Origin: Leisingera daeponensis DSM 23529 | GTDB taxonomy: Bacteria > Pseudomonadota > Alphaproteobacteria > Rhodobacterales > Rhodobacteraceae | Length of the DNA: 64,000 nucleotides | NCBI RefSeq assembly: GCF_000473145.1 | Contig: NZ_KI421500.1 | Location: forward strand, 2,195,725-2,259,724 | Reading direction: 5' to 3' | In this document: positions 16,810 to 24,370 of the stretch, in pieces | How positions within the stretch are numbered: the first letter of the stretch is position 1 | Layout: every line of letters begins with the position of its first letter | Translations under genes and position numbers: made by a program | The notes under the pieces: model-generated | Seen by the model: the letters and a program-made list of their open reading frames with translations, nothing else | What the model was told of the DNA's origin: nothing | The model's database searches: none

Positions 16810-17811
16810 TCAGACCGCGGCCAGCGCGTCCACCAGGCGGCCGGCGCCGTGGCGGTAGGGATCGACGGCGGGCAGGCCCATGCGCTCTTCGACCTCAGAG
16901 AGGTATTTCACTGCCTCGTCCTCGGACAGATGCTGGGTGTTGACCGAGACGCCAACCACCTTGCAGGCCGGGTTGGCGCGTTGCGCCAGCGGCAGGGCTA
17001 CCTCGCGCAGCTCCTCCAGGGTTGGCACGTCATAGTCCGGCAGGCCGCGCATATGGGTGCGGGTCGGCTCGTGGCACAGGATCAGCGCGTCCGGCTGGCC
17101 GCCGTGCACCAGCGCCATAGTGACGCCCGAGTAGGAGATATGGAACAGCGAGCCCTGGCCCTCGATCAGATCCCAGTGGTCGTCGTCGTTGTCCGGGGTC
17201 AGGTATTCGATCGCCCCTGCCATGAAGTCGGCGATGACCGCGTCCAGCGGCACGCCGTGGCCGGTGATCAGGATGCCGGTCTGGCCGGTGGCGCGGAAGG
17301 TCGACTTCATGCCGCGCTTCTGCATTTCCGCGTCCATCGCCAGAGCGGTGTACATCTTGCCGACCGAGCAGTCGGTGCCAACTGCCAGGCAGCGCTTGCC
17401 GGTGCGGTTCTTGCCGTTGGCAATCGGATAGCCGACGGTGGGCACGCGCACGTCGTGCAGGGTGCCGCCGTGGGTCTGGGCCGCGGCCACCAGGTCGCCT
17501 TCGTCGCGCAGCAGGTTGTGCAGGCCGGACGCCAGGTCATACCCCATCTCCAGCGCCGCGATCAGCACCTCTTTCCACGCGGGCGAGATCACGCCGCCGC
17601 GGTTGGCGACGCCGATCACCAGGGTCTTGGCGCCGGCTTCCTTTGCCTCGGCCAGGGTCATTTCCTTTAGGCCCAGGTCCGCGCCGCAGCCCGGCAGGGA
17701 GATCTGGCCAACGGCGTGGTCGGGGCGCCAGTCACGGATGCCGATGGCAACTTTGGCGGCCAGCATGTCGGGCGCATCGCCCAGGAACAGCAGATAAGGG
17801 GTTTCGATCAT
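16810..17811 (-). CDS. dgcN: D-glutamate N-acetyltransferase (DUF1611)
   Basis: 333-residue DUF1611 protein. The N-terminal domain (FLGDAPDMLAAKVAIGIRDW, and VIGVANRGGVISPAW) precedes a P-loop-like GTDCSVGKMYTAL at residues 145-157. GLPDYDVPTLEEL and the HMRG region follow. DUF1611 proteins next to DgcA act as D-glutamate N-acetyltransferase (DgcN), the first step of marine D-glutamate use (family knowledge). Start ATG at 17811 with AGAAGGAAA upstream; an in-frame upstream start at 17829 is less well placed. First gene of the operon, with two overlapping palindromes 62-92 bp upstream. Confidence 0.88.
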   Translation of the reverse strand: MIETPYLLFLGDAPDMLAAKVAIGIRDWRPDHAVGQISLPGCGADLGLKEMTLAEAKEAGAKTLVIGVANRGGVISPAWKEVLIAALEMGYDLASGLHNLLRDEGDLVAAAQTHGGTLHDVRVPTVGYPIANGKNRTGKRCLAVGTDCSVGKMYTALAMDAEMQKRGMKSTFRATGQTGILITGHGVPLDAVIADFMAGAIEYLTPDNDDDHWDLIEGQGSLFHISYSGVTMALVHGGQPDALILCHEPTRTHMRGLPDYDVPTLEELREVALPLAQRANPACKVVGVSVNTQHLSEDEAVKYLSEVEERMGLPAVDPYRHGAGRLVDALAAV

Positions 17812-17872
17812 GGCGGGTTTCCTTCTCACTCTTGCCGGTGAGTTTGCGGAGATTCCTGCACAAGTTCATACG

Positions 17873-17903
17873 AAATACGCCGTATTTGCGCCACATGGCG
17901 CAA
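17873..17903. promoter_or_regulatory. Two overlapping palindromes upstream of dgcN
   Basis: AAATACG (17873-17879) / CGTATTT (17881-17887) around a single C, directly overlapping TTGCGCCA (17886-17893) / TGGCGCAA (17896-17903) around CA. Both are perfect. They lie 62-92 bp upstream of the dgcN ATG, in the divergent region shared with mcl. They are candidate operator(s) for dgcN control; the regulator is not identified. Confidence 0.65.
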
Positions 17904-18281
17904 GATTTTCCTGCGTGAACACGTACTATTCGAAGAAATCTTCATTAGGTCAGTATTAGAGACATAAAATTACGCCTTCCCGCAGGATTCGCGTCCCAAG
18001 GGATGGACTCGGCAAAAAAGACCCCGCTCAGACAGCCGTTTTCGGCATTTCATCAGGCTGTTCCGGCACCGGGCGCGCCTGATTTCTCAAGCAAAACAAA
18101 GCCGAAATCGAAAAGATGCAAAAAAGGTCACAATTGCTGACATAAATTTAGACGACAGCCGGGGCACGCCGCGCCGCAGCGGTGGTTTCTGCAACCGCAA
18201 AATTCCCTTGCACATGCCAGCGCAACTTTCTAACACTTCACCCCAGCAGAATTGAAATGTCATTACCCGGAGGATTGCCAC
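17904..18281. other. Divergent intergenic region between dgcN and mcl
   Basis: About 380 bp of lower-GC DNA than its surroundings, with no supported gene. It should hold the mcl promoter and possibly an untranslated leader. TCAGACAGCCG at 18029 and ATCAGGCTGTTCCGG at 18051 may pair. No recognised riboswitch. A GGAGG site lies just before the mcl ATG. Confidence 0.4.
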
Positions 18282-19241
18282 ATGAGCTTCCGCATCCAGC
18301 CCGCCGCCCCGGCGCGCCCCAACCGCTGCCAGCTGTTCGGCCCCGGCTCCAAAGTGAAGCTGTTCGAAAAGATGGCGGCCTCGGCGGCGGATGTCATCAA
18401 CCTCGACCTGGAGGATTCGGTGGCGCCCAGCGACAAGGATCAGGCCCGCGCCAATGTGATCGAGGCGATCAACAACGTGGACTGGGGCAACAAGTACCTG
18501 TCGGTGCGGATCAACGGGCTCGACACGCCCTACTGGTACCGGGACGTGGTGGACATTCTGGAGCAGGCCGGCGACCGGCTTGACCAGATCATGATCCCCA
18601 AGGTGGGCTGCGCCGAGGATGTTTATGCTGTGGACGCGCTGGTCACTGCGATTGAACGCGCCAAGGGCCGCACCAAGCCGGTGTCCTTTGAGGTGATCAT
18701 CGAATCCGCGGCAGGCATCGCCCATGTGGAAGAGATCGCCAAATCCTCCCCCCGCCTGCAGGCGATGAGCCTGGGCGCTGCGGATTTCGCCGCCTCGATG
18801 GGAATGCAGACCACCGGCATCGGCGGCACCCAGGAGAACTATTACATGATCCGCGAGGGCCAGAAGCATTGGTCCGATCCCTGGCATTGGGCCCAGGCCG
18901 CGATTGTTGCCGCCTGCCGCACCCACGGCATCCTGCCGGTGGACGGCCCGTTCGGCGATTTCTCCGACGAGGAAGGCTATATCGCCCAGGCCAAGCGTTC
19001 GGCGACGCTGGGCATGGTCGGCAAATGGGCGATTCACCCCAGCCAGATCGCGCTGGCCAATCAGGTGTTCACCCCGTCCGAGGAAGCGGTGGCAGAAGCC
19101 CGCGAGATCCTGGCGGCGATGGAAGAGGCCAAGGCGTCGGGTGCCGGCGCTACCGTCTACAAGGGCCGTCTTGTCGATATCGCCTCGATCAAGCAGGCTG
19201 AGGTGATTGTGGCGCAGGCCGAGCTGATCGCGGGCAGCTGA
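18282..19241 (+). CDS. mcl1: L-malyl-CoA/beta-methylmalyl-CoA lyase (CoA ester lyase)
   Basis: 319-residue member of the HpcH/HpaI-CitE aldolase family, nearly the same length as Rhodobacter Mcl1. Marks are RPNRCQLFGPGSKVKLFEKM, VINLDLEDSVAPSDKDQAR (Mg-binding acidic residues), IMIPKVGCAEDVYAVDAL, and the C-terminal GKWAIHPSQIALANQVF. In alphaproteobacteria the enzyme splits beta-methylmalyl-CoA to glyoxylate and propionyl-CoA in the ethylmalonyl-CoA pathway, and cleaves malyl-CoA (established). The ATG at 18282 has a strong GGAGG site. Other ethylmalonyl-CoA pathway genes are not in the window. Confidence 0.9.
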   Translation: MSFRIQPAAPARPNRCQLFGPGSKVKLFEKMAASAADVINLDLEDSVAPSDKDQARANVIEAINNVDWGNKYLSVRINGLDTPYWYRDVVDILEQAGDRLDQIMIPKVGCAEDVYAVDALVTAIERAKGRTKPVSFEVIIESAAGIAHVEEIAKSSPRLQAMSLGAADFAASMGMQTTGIGGTQENYYMIREGQKHWSDPWHWAQAAIVAACRTHGILPVDGPFGDFSDEEGYIAQAKRSATLGMVGKWAIHPSQIALANQVFTPSEEAVAEAREILAAMEEAKASGAGATVYKGRLVDIASIKQAEVIVAQAELIAGS

Positions 19242-19267
19242 CGCCGGTCCGCGCGTGAAGGTTTTAA

Positions 19268-19293
19268 GGGCGTCCCGCGGGGGCGCCCTTTTT
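19268..19293 (+). terminator. Intrinsic terminator after mcl
   Basis: Stem GGGCGTCCC (19268-19276) / GGGGCGCCC (19280-19288), with one G-T pair and a 3-nt loop, followed by TTTTT. It is 26 bp past the mcl stop and only 14 bp before the next ATG, so it may attenuate rather than block the downstream gene. Confidence 0.8.
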
Positions 19294-19307
19294 GGCAGGA
19301 GGAAGAG

Positions 19308-19910
19308 ATGCCGGATTTGACCTTGCTGCATACGGCTGAAGTGCATGTGGCAACCTTTCGTGCCCTGGCGCCCGCAGCGGATCTGGACCAGCAGGTGCGC
19401 GCCGACTGGCTGGACCGGGCGCAGGACGGGATTGATGCCGCCCTTGAAGCAGAGATTGCCGCTGCGGTCGCCGCAGTTGACGGGCCGGTCTTGTGCACCT
19501 GCACCACCCTCGGCCCGGCGGCGGAGGCGGCCGGCGCCACCCGCATCGACTGGCCGATGATGCAAGAGGCCGCGCGCATCGGCGGGCCGGTGCTGATGGC
19601 CTATTGCCTGCAGAGCACCGCAGAACCCTCGGAGGCGCTGCTGCGGCGGGCGTTTGGGGCGCACGATCCGCAGCTGACACCCCTGCTTCTGGGCCAGCAT
19701 TGGCCGCTGTTCGAGGCCGGGGACAGCGCCGGTTTTGCCGTGGCTGTTGCCAGGGATGTTTCCCAAGCGCTGGGGACGATGGATTTTGCTTGTGTGGTGC
19801 TGGCGCAAGCCTCGATGGCCGGGGCGGCAGAGCTGCTGCGGGAGAAGACAGAGGTGCCGGTTCTGGCCTCGCCGGAGATTGCGATGCGGGCGCTGCTGCG
19901 GGACGGGTAA
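19308..19910 (+). CDS. Aspartate/glutamate racemase-like protein
   Basis: 200-residue protein with the Asp/Glu/hydantoin racemase pattern. One cysteine region (VLCTCTTLGPAAEAAG, about residues 62-77) fits the first half-site. The second half (FACVVLAQASMAGAAELLRE, then VPVLASPEIAMRALL) lacks the usual second cysteine, so racemase activity is doubtful. Strong AGGAGGAAGAG site before the ATG. It follows mcl across a terminator; I cannot say whether it takes part in acyl-CoA metabolism. The nearby dgc genes make a role with an amino dicarboxylate conceivable. Confidence 0.6.
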   Translation: MPDLTLLHTAEVHVATFRALAPAADLDQQVRADWLDRAQDGIDAALEAEIAAAVAAVDGPVLCTCTTLGPAAEAAGATRIDWPMMQEAARIGGPVLMAYCLQSTAEPSEALLRRAFGAHDPQLTPLLLGQHWPLFEAGDSAGFAVAVARDVSQALGTMDFACVVLAQASMAGAAELLREKTEVPVLASPEIAMRALLRDG

Positions 19911-20260
19911 CGCCCCCAGGCGGGGCGCGCAAAAACCGCCGGCCAAGGCCACTGCCCTGCCGGTGTGTCTGTTCCGTATTTGCCTGTTGCCATGTTCCGG
20001 TTCAGCGAAGGCGTTAAGGACTGGCGGCGCCGCCAGAATGGCGGAGATGGACGGGCGTATCCGCCCGCGTGCTAAACGTTGTCTCTGCACGGCCCCGCTG
20101 CCAGGCGGGAGTCCGGTTCCAAGGGAGCCGGGGAGCCAAGCCCCGGCGGGTGATCGCGACCGGGGCCAAGACTGCCACGGGCGGCTTAAGATCGGGTGAG
20201 AGCAGCGCACGCCGGAGGCGCAACACCCGCAGCCGCGCGCCCGCGGCTCCCGTTGCGCAG
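19911..20260. other. Intergenic region without a supported gene
   Basis: 350 bp of GC-rich sequence with several short dyads (for example GGCGGCGCCGCC near 20023-20034) but no reading frame with a credible start and codon pattern. It may be decayed DNA or carry a small RNA; I see nothing specific. Confidence 0.4.
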
Positions 20261-20316
20261 TGAGTATTTGAGGAAAGATGAAAGGCTGCTGCGCTTCATC
20301 TTTCCCCAAATACTCA
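20261..20316. repeat. Dispersed repeat family 1, copy 2 (complete inverted repeat)
   Basis: Two 22-bp arms, 20261-20282 and 20295-20316, inverted with one mismatch. The core GAGTATTTG...AAAGATGAA on the left is mirrored as TTCATCTTTCC...AAATACTC on the right, with a 12-nt loop. It is the only copy here with both halves. It lies 20 bp before the end of the minus-strand Lrp gene and may also act as its terminator. Confidence 0.75.
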
Positions 20317-20336
20317 AGATTCCAGCCGCGCAGCGG

Positions 20337-20789
20337 TCACGCCCGCAGATCCTTGGGCGAGCCCATCACCACATAGGTGGTGATTGCAGTGACATAGGGC
20401 GAGGTGCCGAGGATGTCGGTGTGGAACCGCTTGTAGCTCGGCAGGTCGGCGCATTCGACGCGCAGCAGGTATTCGATGGTGCCGGTGATATTGTGGCATT
20501 CGACCACCTCCGGCGCCGCCTGCATGGCGCGCTCGAAAGCTTCCTGCGCTTCCTTGGTGTGCTCCCCCAGGCCGACGCCGATATAGGTGGCAAACCCCAC
20601 CCCCAGCTTCTGCCGGTCCAGCACCGCGCGGTAGCCGGTGATCACCCCCGCGCGCTCCAGCTCCTGCACCCGGCGCAGGCAGGCGGAGGGGGACAGGCCC
20701 ACGCGCTCTGCCAGCTCAAGATTGCTGATGCGGCCGTCGCGAGTGAGTTCCTGCAATATCTGCTGGTTTATTTTGTCATTCTTCGCCAT
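20337..20789 (-). CDS. Lrp/AsnC-family transcriptional regulator
   Basis: 150 residues. An N-terminal helix-turn-helix (INQQILQELTRDGRISNLEL, then GLSPSACLRRVQELERAGVI) is followed by the RAM ligand-binding domain (VGLGEHTKEAQEAFERAMQA, then TGTIEYLLRVECADLPSYKR). These regulators sense amino acids. It is divergent from a LysE-type exporter, the classic arrangement in which the regulator switches on the exporter when an amino acid accumulates. The ATG at 20789 gives the family N-terminus (MAKNDKINQQ); an upstream in-frame start at 20864 would overlap the exporter. Confidence 0.92.
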   Translation of the reverse strand: MAKNDKINQQILQELTRDGRISNLELAERVGLSPSACLRRVQELERAGVITGYRAVLDRQKLGVGFATYIGVGLGEHTKEAQEAFERAMQAAPEVVECHNITGTIEYLLRVECADLPSYKRFHTDILGTSPYVTAITTYVVMGSPKDLRA

Positions 20790-20845
20790 TGATTGCGAAA
20801 ATAGACGCAAAACGCAGTTAAACGCAATTTCATTTGGCAGGTTTG

Positions 20846-20862
20846 GCGCAATGATTTTGCGC
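20846..20862. promoter_or_regulatory. Probable Lrp operator overlapping the exporter start
   Basis: Inverted repeat GCGCAA (20846-20851) / TTGCGC (20857-20862), with a 5-bp spacer. Further TTGCG and CGCAA half-sites lie at about 20791-20830 in the same divergent gap, suggesting an array of binding sites as expected for an Lrp octamer. Confidence 0.6.
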
Positions 20863-21459
20863 ATGACTTATGAACTCCTCACCGCGCTGTCACTGTTTGC
20901 TTTTGTCTCCTCGATCACGCCGGGGCCGAACAACCTGATGCTGATGGCCTCCGGCGCCAATTTCGGCTTCCGCCGCACCATCCCGCATATGCTGGGGGTG
21001 GCGCTGGGGTTCGTGTTCATGGTGCTCTTGGTGGGGGCCGGGCTGGTGCAGGTGTTTGATGCCTTCCCGGTCAGCTACATCGTGCTGAAGGTGGTGTCGG
21101 TCGCCTATCTGCTGTGGCTCGCCTGGAAAATCGCCCATGCCGCACCGGTGAAGGCGAAGGGGGCTGAGGGGCGTCCGATGACGTTTCTGCAGGCGGCGGC
21201 GTTTCAATGGGTGAACCCCAAGGCCTGGGCGATGGCCCTGACGGCGATCAGCGCCTATACGCCCGATCAGACTCTGGCGGCGATCGTGCTGGTGGGTGTG
21301 GTGTTTGGCGCCATCAACCTGCCCTCGGTCGGCTCCTGGACGGTGCTGGGCCAGCAGATGGCGCGGTTCCTGACCAGCCCGCGCCGCCTGGTGCTGTTCA
21401 ACTGGACCATGGCAGCGCTGCTGGTGGCCTCGCTGTATCCGGTGATCTGGCCGCAATGA
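20851..21459 (+). CDS. LysE-family amino acid exporter
   Basis: 202-residue inner-membrane protein with six predicted helices. The LysE/RhtB signature SSITPGPNNLMLMASGANFGFRRT comes early (first 20 residues are diagnostic), and FQWVNPKAWAMALTAISAY lies mid-protein. The family exports amino acids or derivatives. Two in-frame ATGs compete: 20851 (AGG site 9 nt upstream) and 20863 (MTYELLTAL, the more typical family start but with no site and immediately after the operator). I list the first. Likely controlled by the divergent Lrp regulator. Substrate unknown. Confidence 0.9.
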   Translation: MILRMTYELLTALSLFAFVSSITPGPNNLMLMASGANFGFRRTIPHMLGVALGFVFMVLLVGAGLVQVFDAFPVSYIVLKVVSVAYLLWLAWKIAHAAPVKAKGAEGRPMTFLQAAAFQWVNPKAWAMALTAISAYTPDQTLAAIVLVGVVFGAINLPSVGSWTVLGQQMARFLTSPRRLVLFNWTMAALLVASLYPVIWPQ

Positions 21460-21619
21460 TGCGGGGCGGCCCCCTGCCCGGCCCGTTGTGCTTGGCGGTG
21501 CCTGCCGCGGCCGCGCGGTGGCAGCCTCTGGCGCCCGGGCCGGTGATCCCGGCTCTTGCTGAGTTGCATCTTGCGGCGCAGAAGGCCATATAGCTGCAAA
21601 CCTGCAGAGCAGAGGCAAC

Positions 21620-22582
21620 ATGACCCAGTATCTGGAATTCGAAAAACCGCTGGCCGAAATCGAGGGCAAGGCGGAAGAGCTGCGGGCGCTGGCGCGCGCG
21701 AATGAGGAAATGGATGTGGCGGATGAGGCCAAGGCGCTGGACGCCAAGGCGGCGCAGCTGCTGAAGGACCTCTACAAGAACCTGACGCCCTGGCGCAAAT
21801 GCCAGGTGGCGCGCCATCCCGAACGCCCTCATTGCAAGGATTACATCGAGGCGCTGTTCACCGAGTACACGCCGCTGGCCGGCGACCGGAACTTTGCCGA
21901 TGACCTGGCAGTGATGGGCGGGCTGGCCCGGTTCAACGACCAGCCGGTGATGGTGATCGGCCATGAGAAGGGCAGCGACACCAAATCCCGGATCGAGCGC
22001 AATTTCGGCATGGCCCGTCCCGAGGGCTACCGCAAAGCGGTGCGGCTGATGGAGATGGCCAGCCGGTTCAAGCTGCCGGTGATCACCCTGGTGGACACGG
22101 CCGGCGCCTACCCCGGCAAAGGCGCCGAGGAACGCGGCCAGTCGGAAGCCATCGCGCGCTCGACCGAGATGTGCCTGAAGATCGGCGTGCCGCTGATCTC
22201 GGTGATCATCGGCGAAGGCGGCTCTGGCGGCGCGGTGGCCTTTGCCACGGCGAACCGGGTGGCGATGCTGGAGCATTCGATCTACTCCGTCATCAGCCCC
22301 GAAGGCTGCGCCTCGATCCTGTGGAAGGATGCGGAGAAGATGCGCGAAGCGGCGGAGGCGCTGCGGCTGACGGCGCAGGATCTGAACAAGCTGGGCGTCA
22401 ACGACCGGATCATCCCGGAACCGCTGGGCGGCGCGCACCGTGATCCCAAGGCGGCGATCAAGGCTGTGGGCGGCGCCATCCAGGAGATGCTGGACGAGCT
22501 GAAGGACAAGGACGCAGCCGCGCTGGTCAAGGACCGGCGCCAGAAGTTCCTGGACATCGGCTCCAAAGGGCTGGCGGCGTAA
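21620..22582 (+). CDS. accA: Acetyl-CoA carboxylase carboxyltransferase subunit alpha
   Basis: 320-residue alpha subunit of the carboxyltransferase that moves the carboxyl group from biotin to acetyl-CoA, giving malonyl-CoA for fatty acid synthesis. Marks are [20 protein letters not shown] at the N-terminus, [20 protein letters not shown], the oxyanion-forming [20 protein letters not shown], and the family C-terminal region. Length is normal. Transcribed alone and closed by a hairpin terminator. Confidence 0.97.
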   Translation: MTQYLEFEKPLAEIEGKAEELRALARANEEMDVADEAKALDAKAAQLLKDLYKNLTPWRKCQVARHPERPHCKDYIEALFTEYTPLAGDRNFADDLAVMGGLARFNDQPVMVIGHEKGSDTKSRIERNFGMARPEGYRKAVRLMEMASRFKLPVITLVDTAGAYPGKGAEERGQSEAIARSTEMCLKIGVPLISVIIGEGGSGGAVAFATANRVAMLEHSIYSVISPEGCASILWKDAEKMREAAEALRLTAQDLNKLGVNDRIIPEPLGGAHRDPKAAIKAVGGAIQEMLDELKDKDAAALVKDRRQKFLDIGSKGLAA

Positions 22583-22607
22583 CGGCCTGGACGGTCTGTT
22601 GAATTTG

Positions 22608-22633
22608 AAAGCCCGGCCGCTGTGCCGGGCTTT
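22608..22633 (+). terminator. Intrinsic terminator after accA
   Basis: Perfect 10-bp stem AAAGCCCGGC (22608-22617) / GCCGGGCTTT (22624-22633), 26 bp past the accA stop. The T-run is short (TTT). Confidence 0.7.
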
Positions 22634-22741
22634 GCCGTTTCAGGGCACGGCCGCCGCCACGGCAGGGGCGCGGGAACAAATCCGGGTTTGGCGCATTGAG
22701 TCAGGGAGAGCCCTCCCTTTGCCCAGCCGGGATTTGATGCC

Positions 22742-23617
22742 ATGACAACCGACAGCTTTTTCAATGACGCCCGCCGCAAGCGCCTGCAGGATGTGGACCC
22801 GGAGGACTTCGCCTGGGCAGTGCCGATCATGCGAGCCGGATATGCGGGACGCGCGCTGGTCTATCTGGCCGTGGCCGGAGTGTCGCTGCGCTCAATCTGG
22901 CAGGGCGGCGAGGCCAAGGGCACGGCGGAGGCGCTGGAATGGCTGCAGGGCGGCTGGGGCACGGCGGTTATCATCCTCATCACCATCGGCCTGTTTGCCT
23001 ATGCGGTCTGGCGCATGGTGGACAGTTTCTGGGATCTCGAAGCCTATGGAAGCGGCGCGAAGGGGCTGATCGCGCGCGCCGGGATGATTGTGACCGGGCT
23101 GATCCATCTGGGTCTTGGCATACTGACGCTGTCGGTTCTGACCGGCTCTGGCGACGCCTCGGAAGGCGGCGGCGGCGGCCTGGGCGGGTATTTCAGCAGT
23201 GCTGCCGGGCAGACCGTGCTGGCCGTGGCGGGCATCGTGACGATTGGGGCCGGCGGCTATTACATCCGCAAGGCGTGGAAAGAATCCTATCGCAACCACC
23301 TGCGGGCCAATCCTGTTACCCTGCATCTGAACACCGCCCTGAAGGCCGGGCTGGCGGCGCATGGGGTGGTGATTGCCATTATCGGGGGACTGCTTCTGCA
23401 GGCGGCCCTGTCCGCCTCCGGCACGCCTGAGGCCGGTATCGGAACCGCGTTCGACTGGCTGCATGACAAGGTATATGGCCGTATCCTGGTGACCGTGCTT
23501 TGCGTTGGCCTGCTGGGGTTCGCCCTGTTCTGCTTGGTCAATGCGCTGTACCGGATCGTTCCGAAAGCCTCGGACAGCGCAACCGAAACCCTGCGCGCGG
23601 CGCTGGACAAAAGCTGA
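22742..23617 (+). CDS. DUF1206 membrane protein
   Basis: 291 residues with six predicted transmembrane helices arranged as three pairs, the DUF1206 pattern. Each pair begins with a polar loop and a conserved RxGY/GR-like motif (IMRAGYAGRALVYLAVAGVS, IARAGMIVTGLIHLGLGILT, AGLAAHGVVIAIIGGLLLQA). Function unknown. A glycine-rich loop (EGGGGGLGGY) separates pairs one and two. Convergent with the GntR gene (9 bp between stops). Confidence 0.85.
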   Translation: MTTDSFFNDARRKRLQDVDPEDFAWAVPIMRAGYAGRALVYLAVAGVSLRSIWQGGEAKGTAEALEWLQGGWGTAVIILITIGLFAYAVWRMVDSFWDLEAYGSGAKGLIARAGMIVTGLIHLGLGILTLSVLTGSGDASEGGGGGLGGYFSSAAGQTVLAVAGIVTIGAGGYYIRKAWKESYRNHLRANPVTLHLNTALKAGLAAHGVVIAIIGGLLLQAALSASGTPEAGIGTAFDWLHDKVYGRILVTVLCVGLLGFALFCLVNALYRIVPKASDSATETLRAALDKS

Positions 23618-23626
23618 GGCCCGCAC

Positions 23627-24289
23627 CTAGCCTGCCAGCAACCGAAGCCCCTGGGTGACGTCGGAACGCACGGCCAGACGCAGGCCCGGTTCATCCCCAG
23701 CCTTAAGCGCCGCGATGATCAGCCGGTGGTTCTGCGGCGGGTCGGTGCGGCGCAGGCGGCCGTACAGCGCCCGCATGGTGGGGCCGAGCTGCAGCCAGAC
23801 GGTTTCCGCCATCGCCAGCATCGCCGGCGCCTGGGCGCGCAGGTAGAGGGTGCGGTGGAACTCCAGATTGGTCCGGATATAGCCGACCGCATCGCGTTTC
23901 GAGACCATCTCCGCCACAGTCGTGTTGATCATCTGCAGCCGGTCGATCAGCGCGATATGCGCGCGCGGCAGGGCGCGGCTGGCCAGTTCAACCTCCAGCA
24001 GGGCACGCAGGGCGGCGAGCTCCTCGATCCGCTCGTTGCTGAGTTCCGGCGTCGAAACCCGGCCCGAGGAGGACAGGAACAGCGCGCCTTCGGCAGCCAG
24101 CCGCCGCACCGCTTCGCGCGCGGGCGTCATCGAGACCTCGAACTCGCGGCCGATGCCACGCAGGGTGAGCGCGGCACCGGGTGTGATTTCGCCGTGCATG
24201 ATGCGGGTGCGCAGGGACCGGTAGACACGGTCATGCGCCGGAACGGAGGCAGAGGCGGCATCCTGGGAGGAGCGGGCAGTCAGATTCAT
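23627..24289 (-). CDS. GntR-family regulator (FCD/FadR type)
   Basis: 220 residues. The N-terminal winged helix is VYRSLRTRIMHGEITPGAAL and GREFEVSMTPAREAVRRLAA. An all-helical FCD domain follows with metal/ligand residues (ALRALLEVELASRAL, LEFHRTLYLRAQAPAMLAM). The FCD group usually responds to organic acids or sugar acids. No obvious target gene is adjacent, so it may act in trans or on itself: a perfect palindrome lies 7 bp before its ATG. Confidence 0.92.
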   Translation of the reverse strand: MNLTARSSQDAASASVPAHDRVYRSLRTRIMHGEITPGAALTLRGIGREFEVSMTPAREAVRRLAAEGALFLSSSGRVSTPELSNERIEELAALRALLEVELASRALPRAHIALIDRLQMINTTVAEMVSKRDAVGYIRTNLEFHRTLYLRAQAPAMLAMAETVWLQLGPTMRALYGRLRRTDPPQNHRLIIAALKAGDEPGLRLAVRSDVTQGLRLLAG

Positions 24290-24296
24290 GCCCTCA

Positions 24297-24306
24297 TGTG
24301 ATCACA
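24297..24306. promoter_or_regulatory. Palindrome upstream of the GntR gene
   Basis: Perfect 10-bp palindrome TGTGATCACA just upstream of the GntR start. It resembles the short palindromic sites used by FCD-type regulators and may be an autoregulatory operator. Confidence 0.45.
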
Positions 24307-24370
24307 AACCACGCCCCGGTCAAGCGGACAGTTCCGCGCGCAGCGGTGCGCCTCGCGGTCGCGCAACCGG

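Noticed and set aside
18087..20309. 740-codon minus-strand frame over mcl and the racemase-like gene
   Set aside because: Antisense to two supported genes with good ribosome sites; no recognisable domain.
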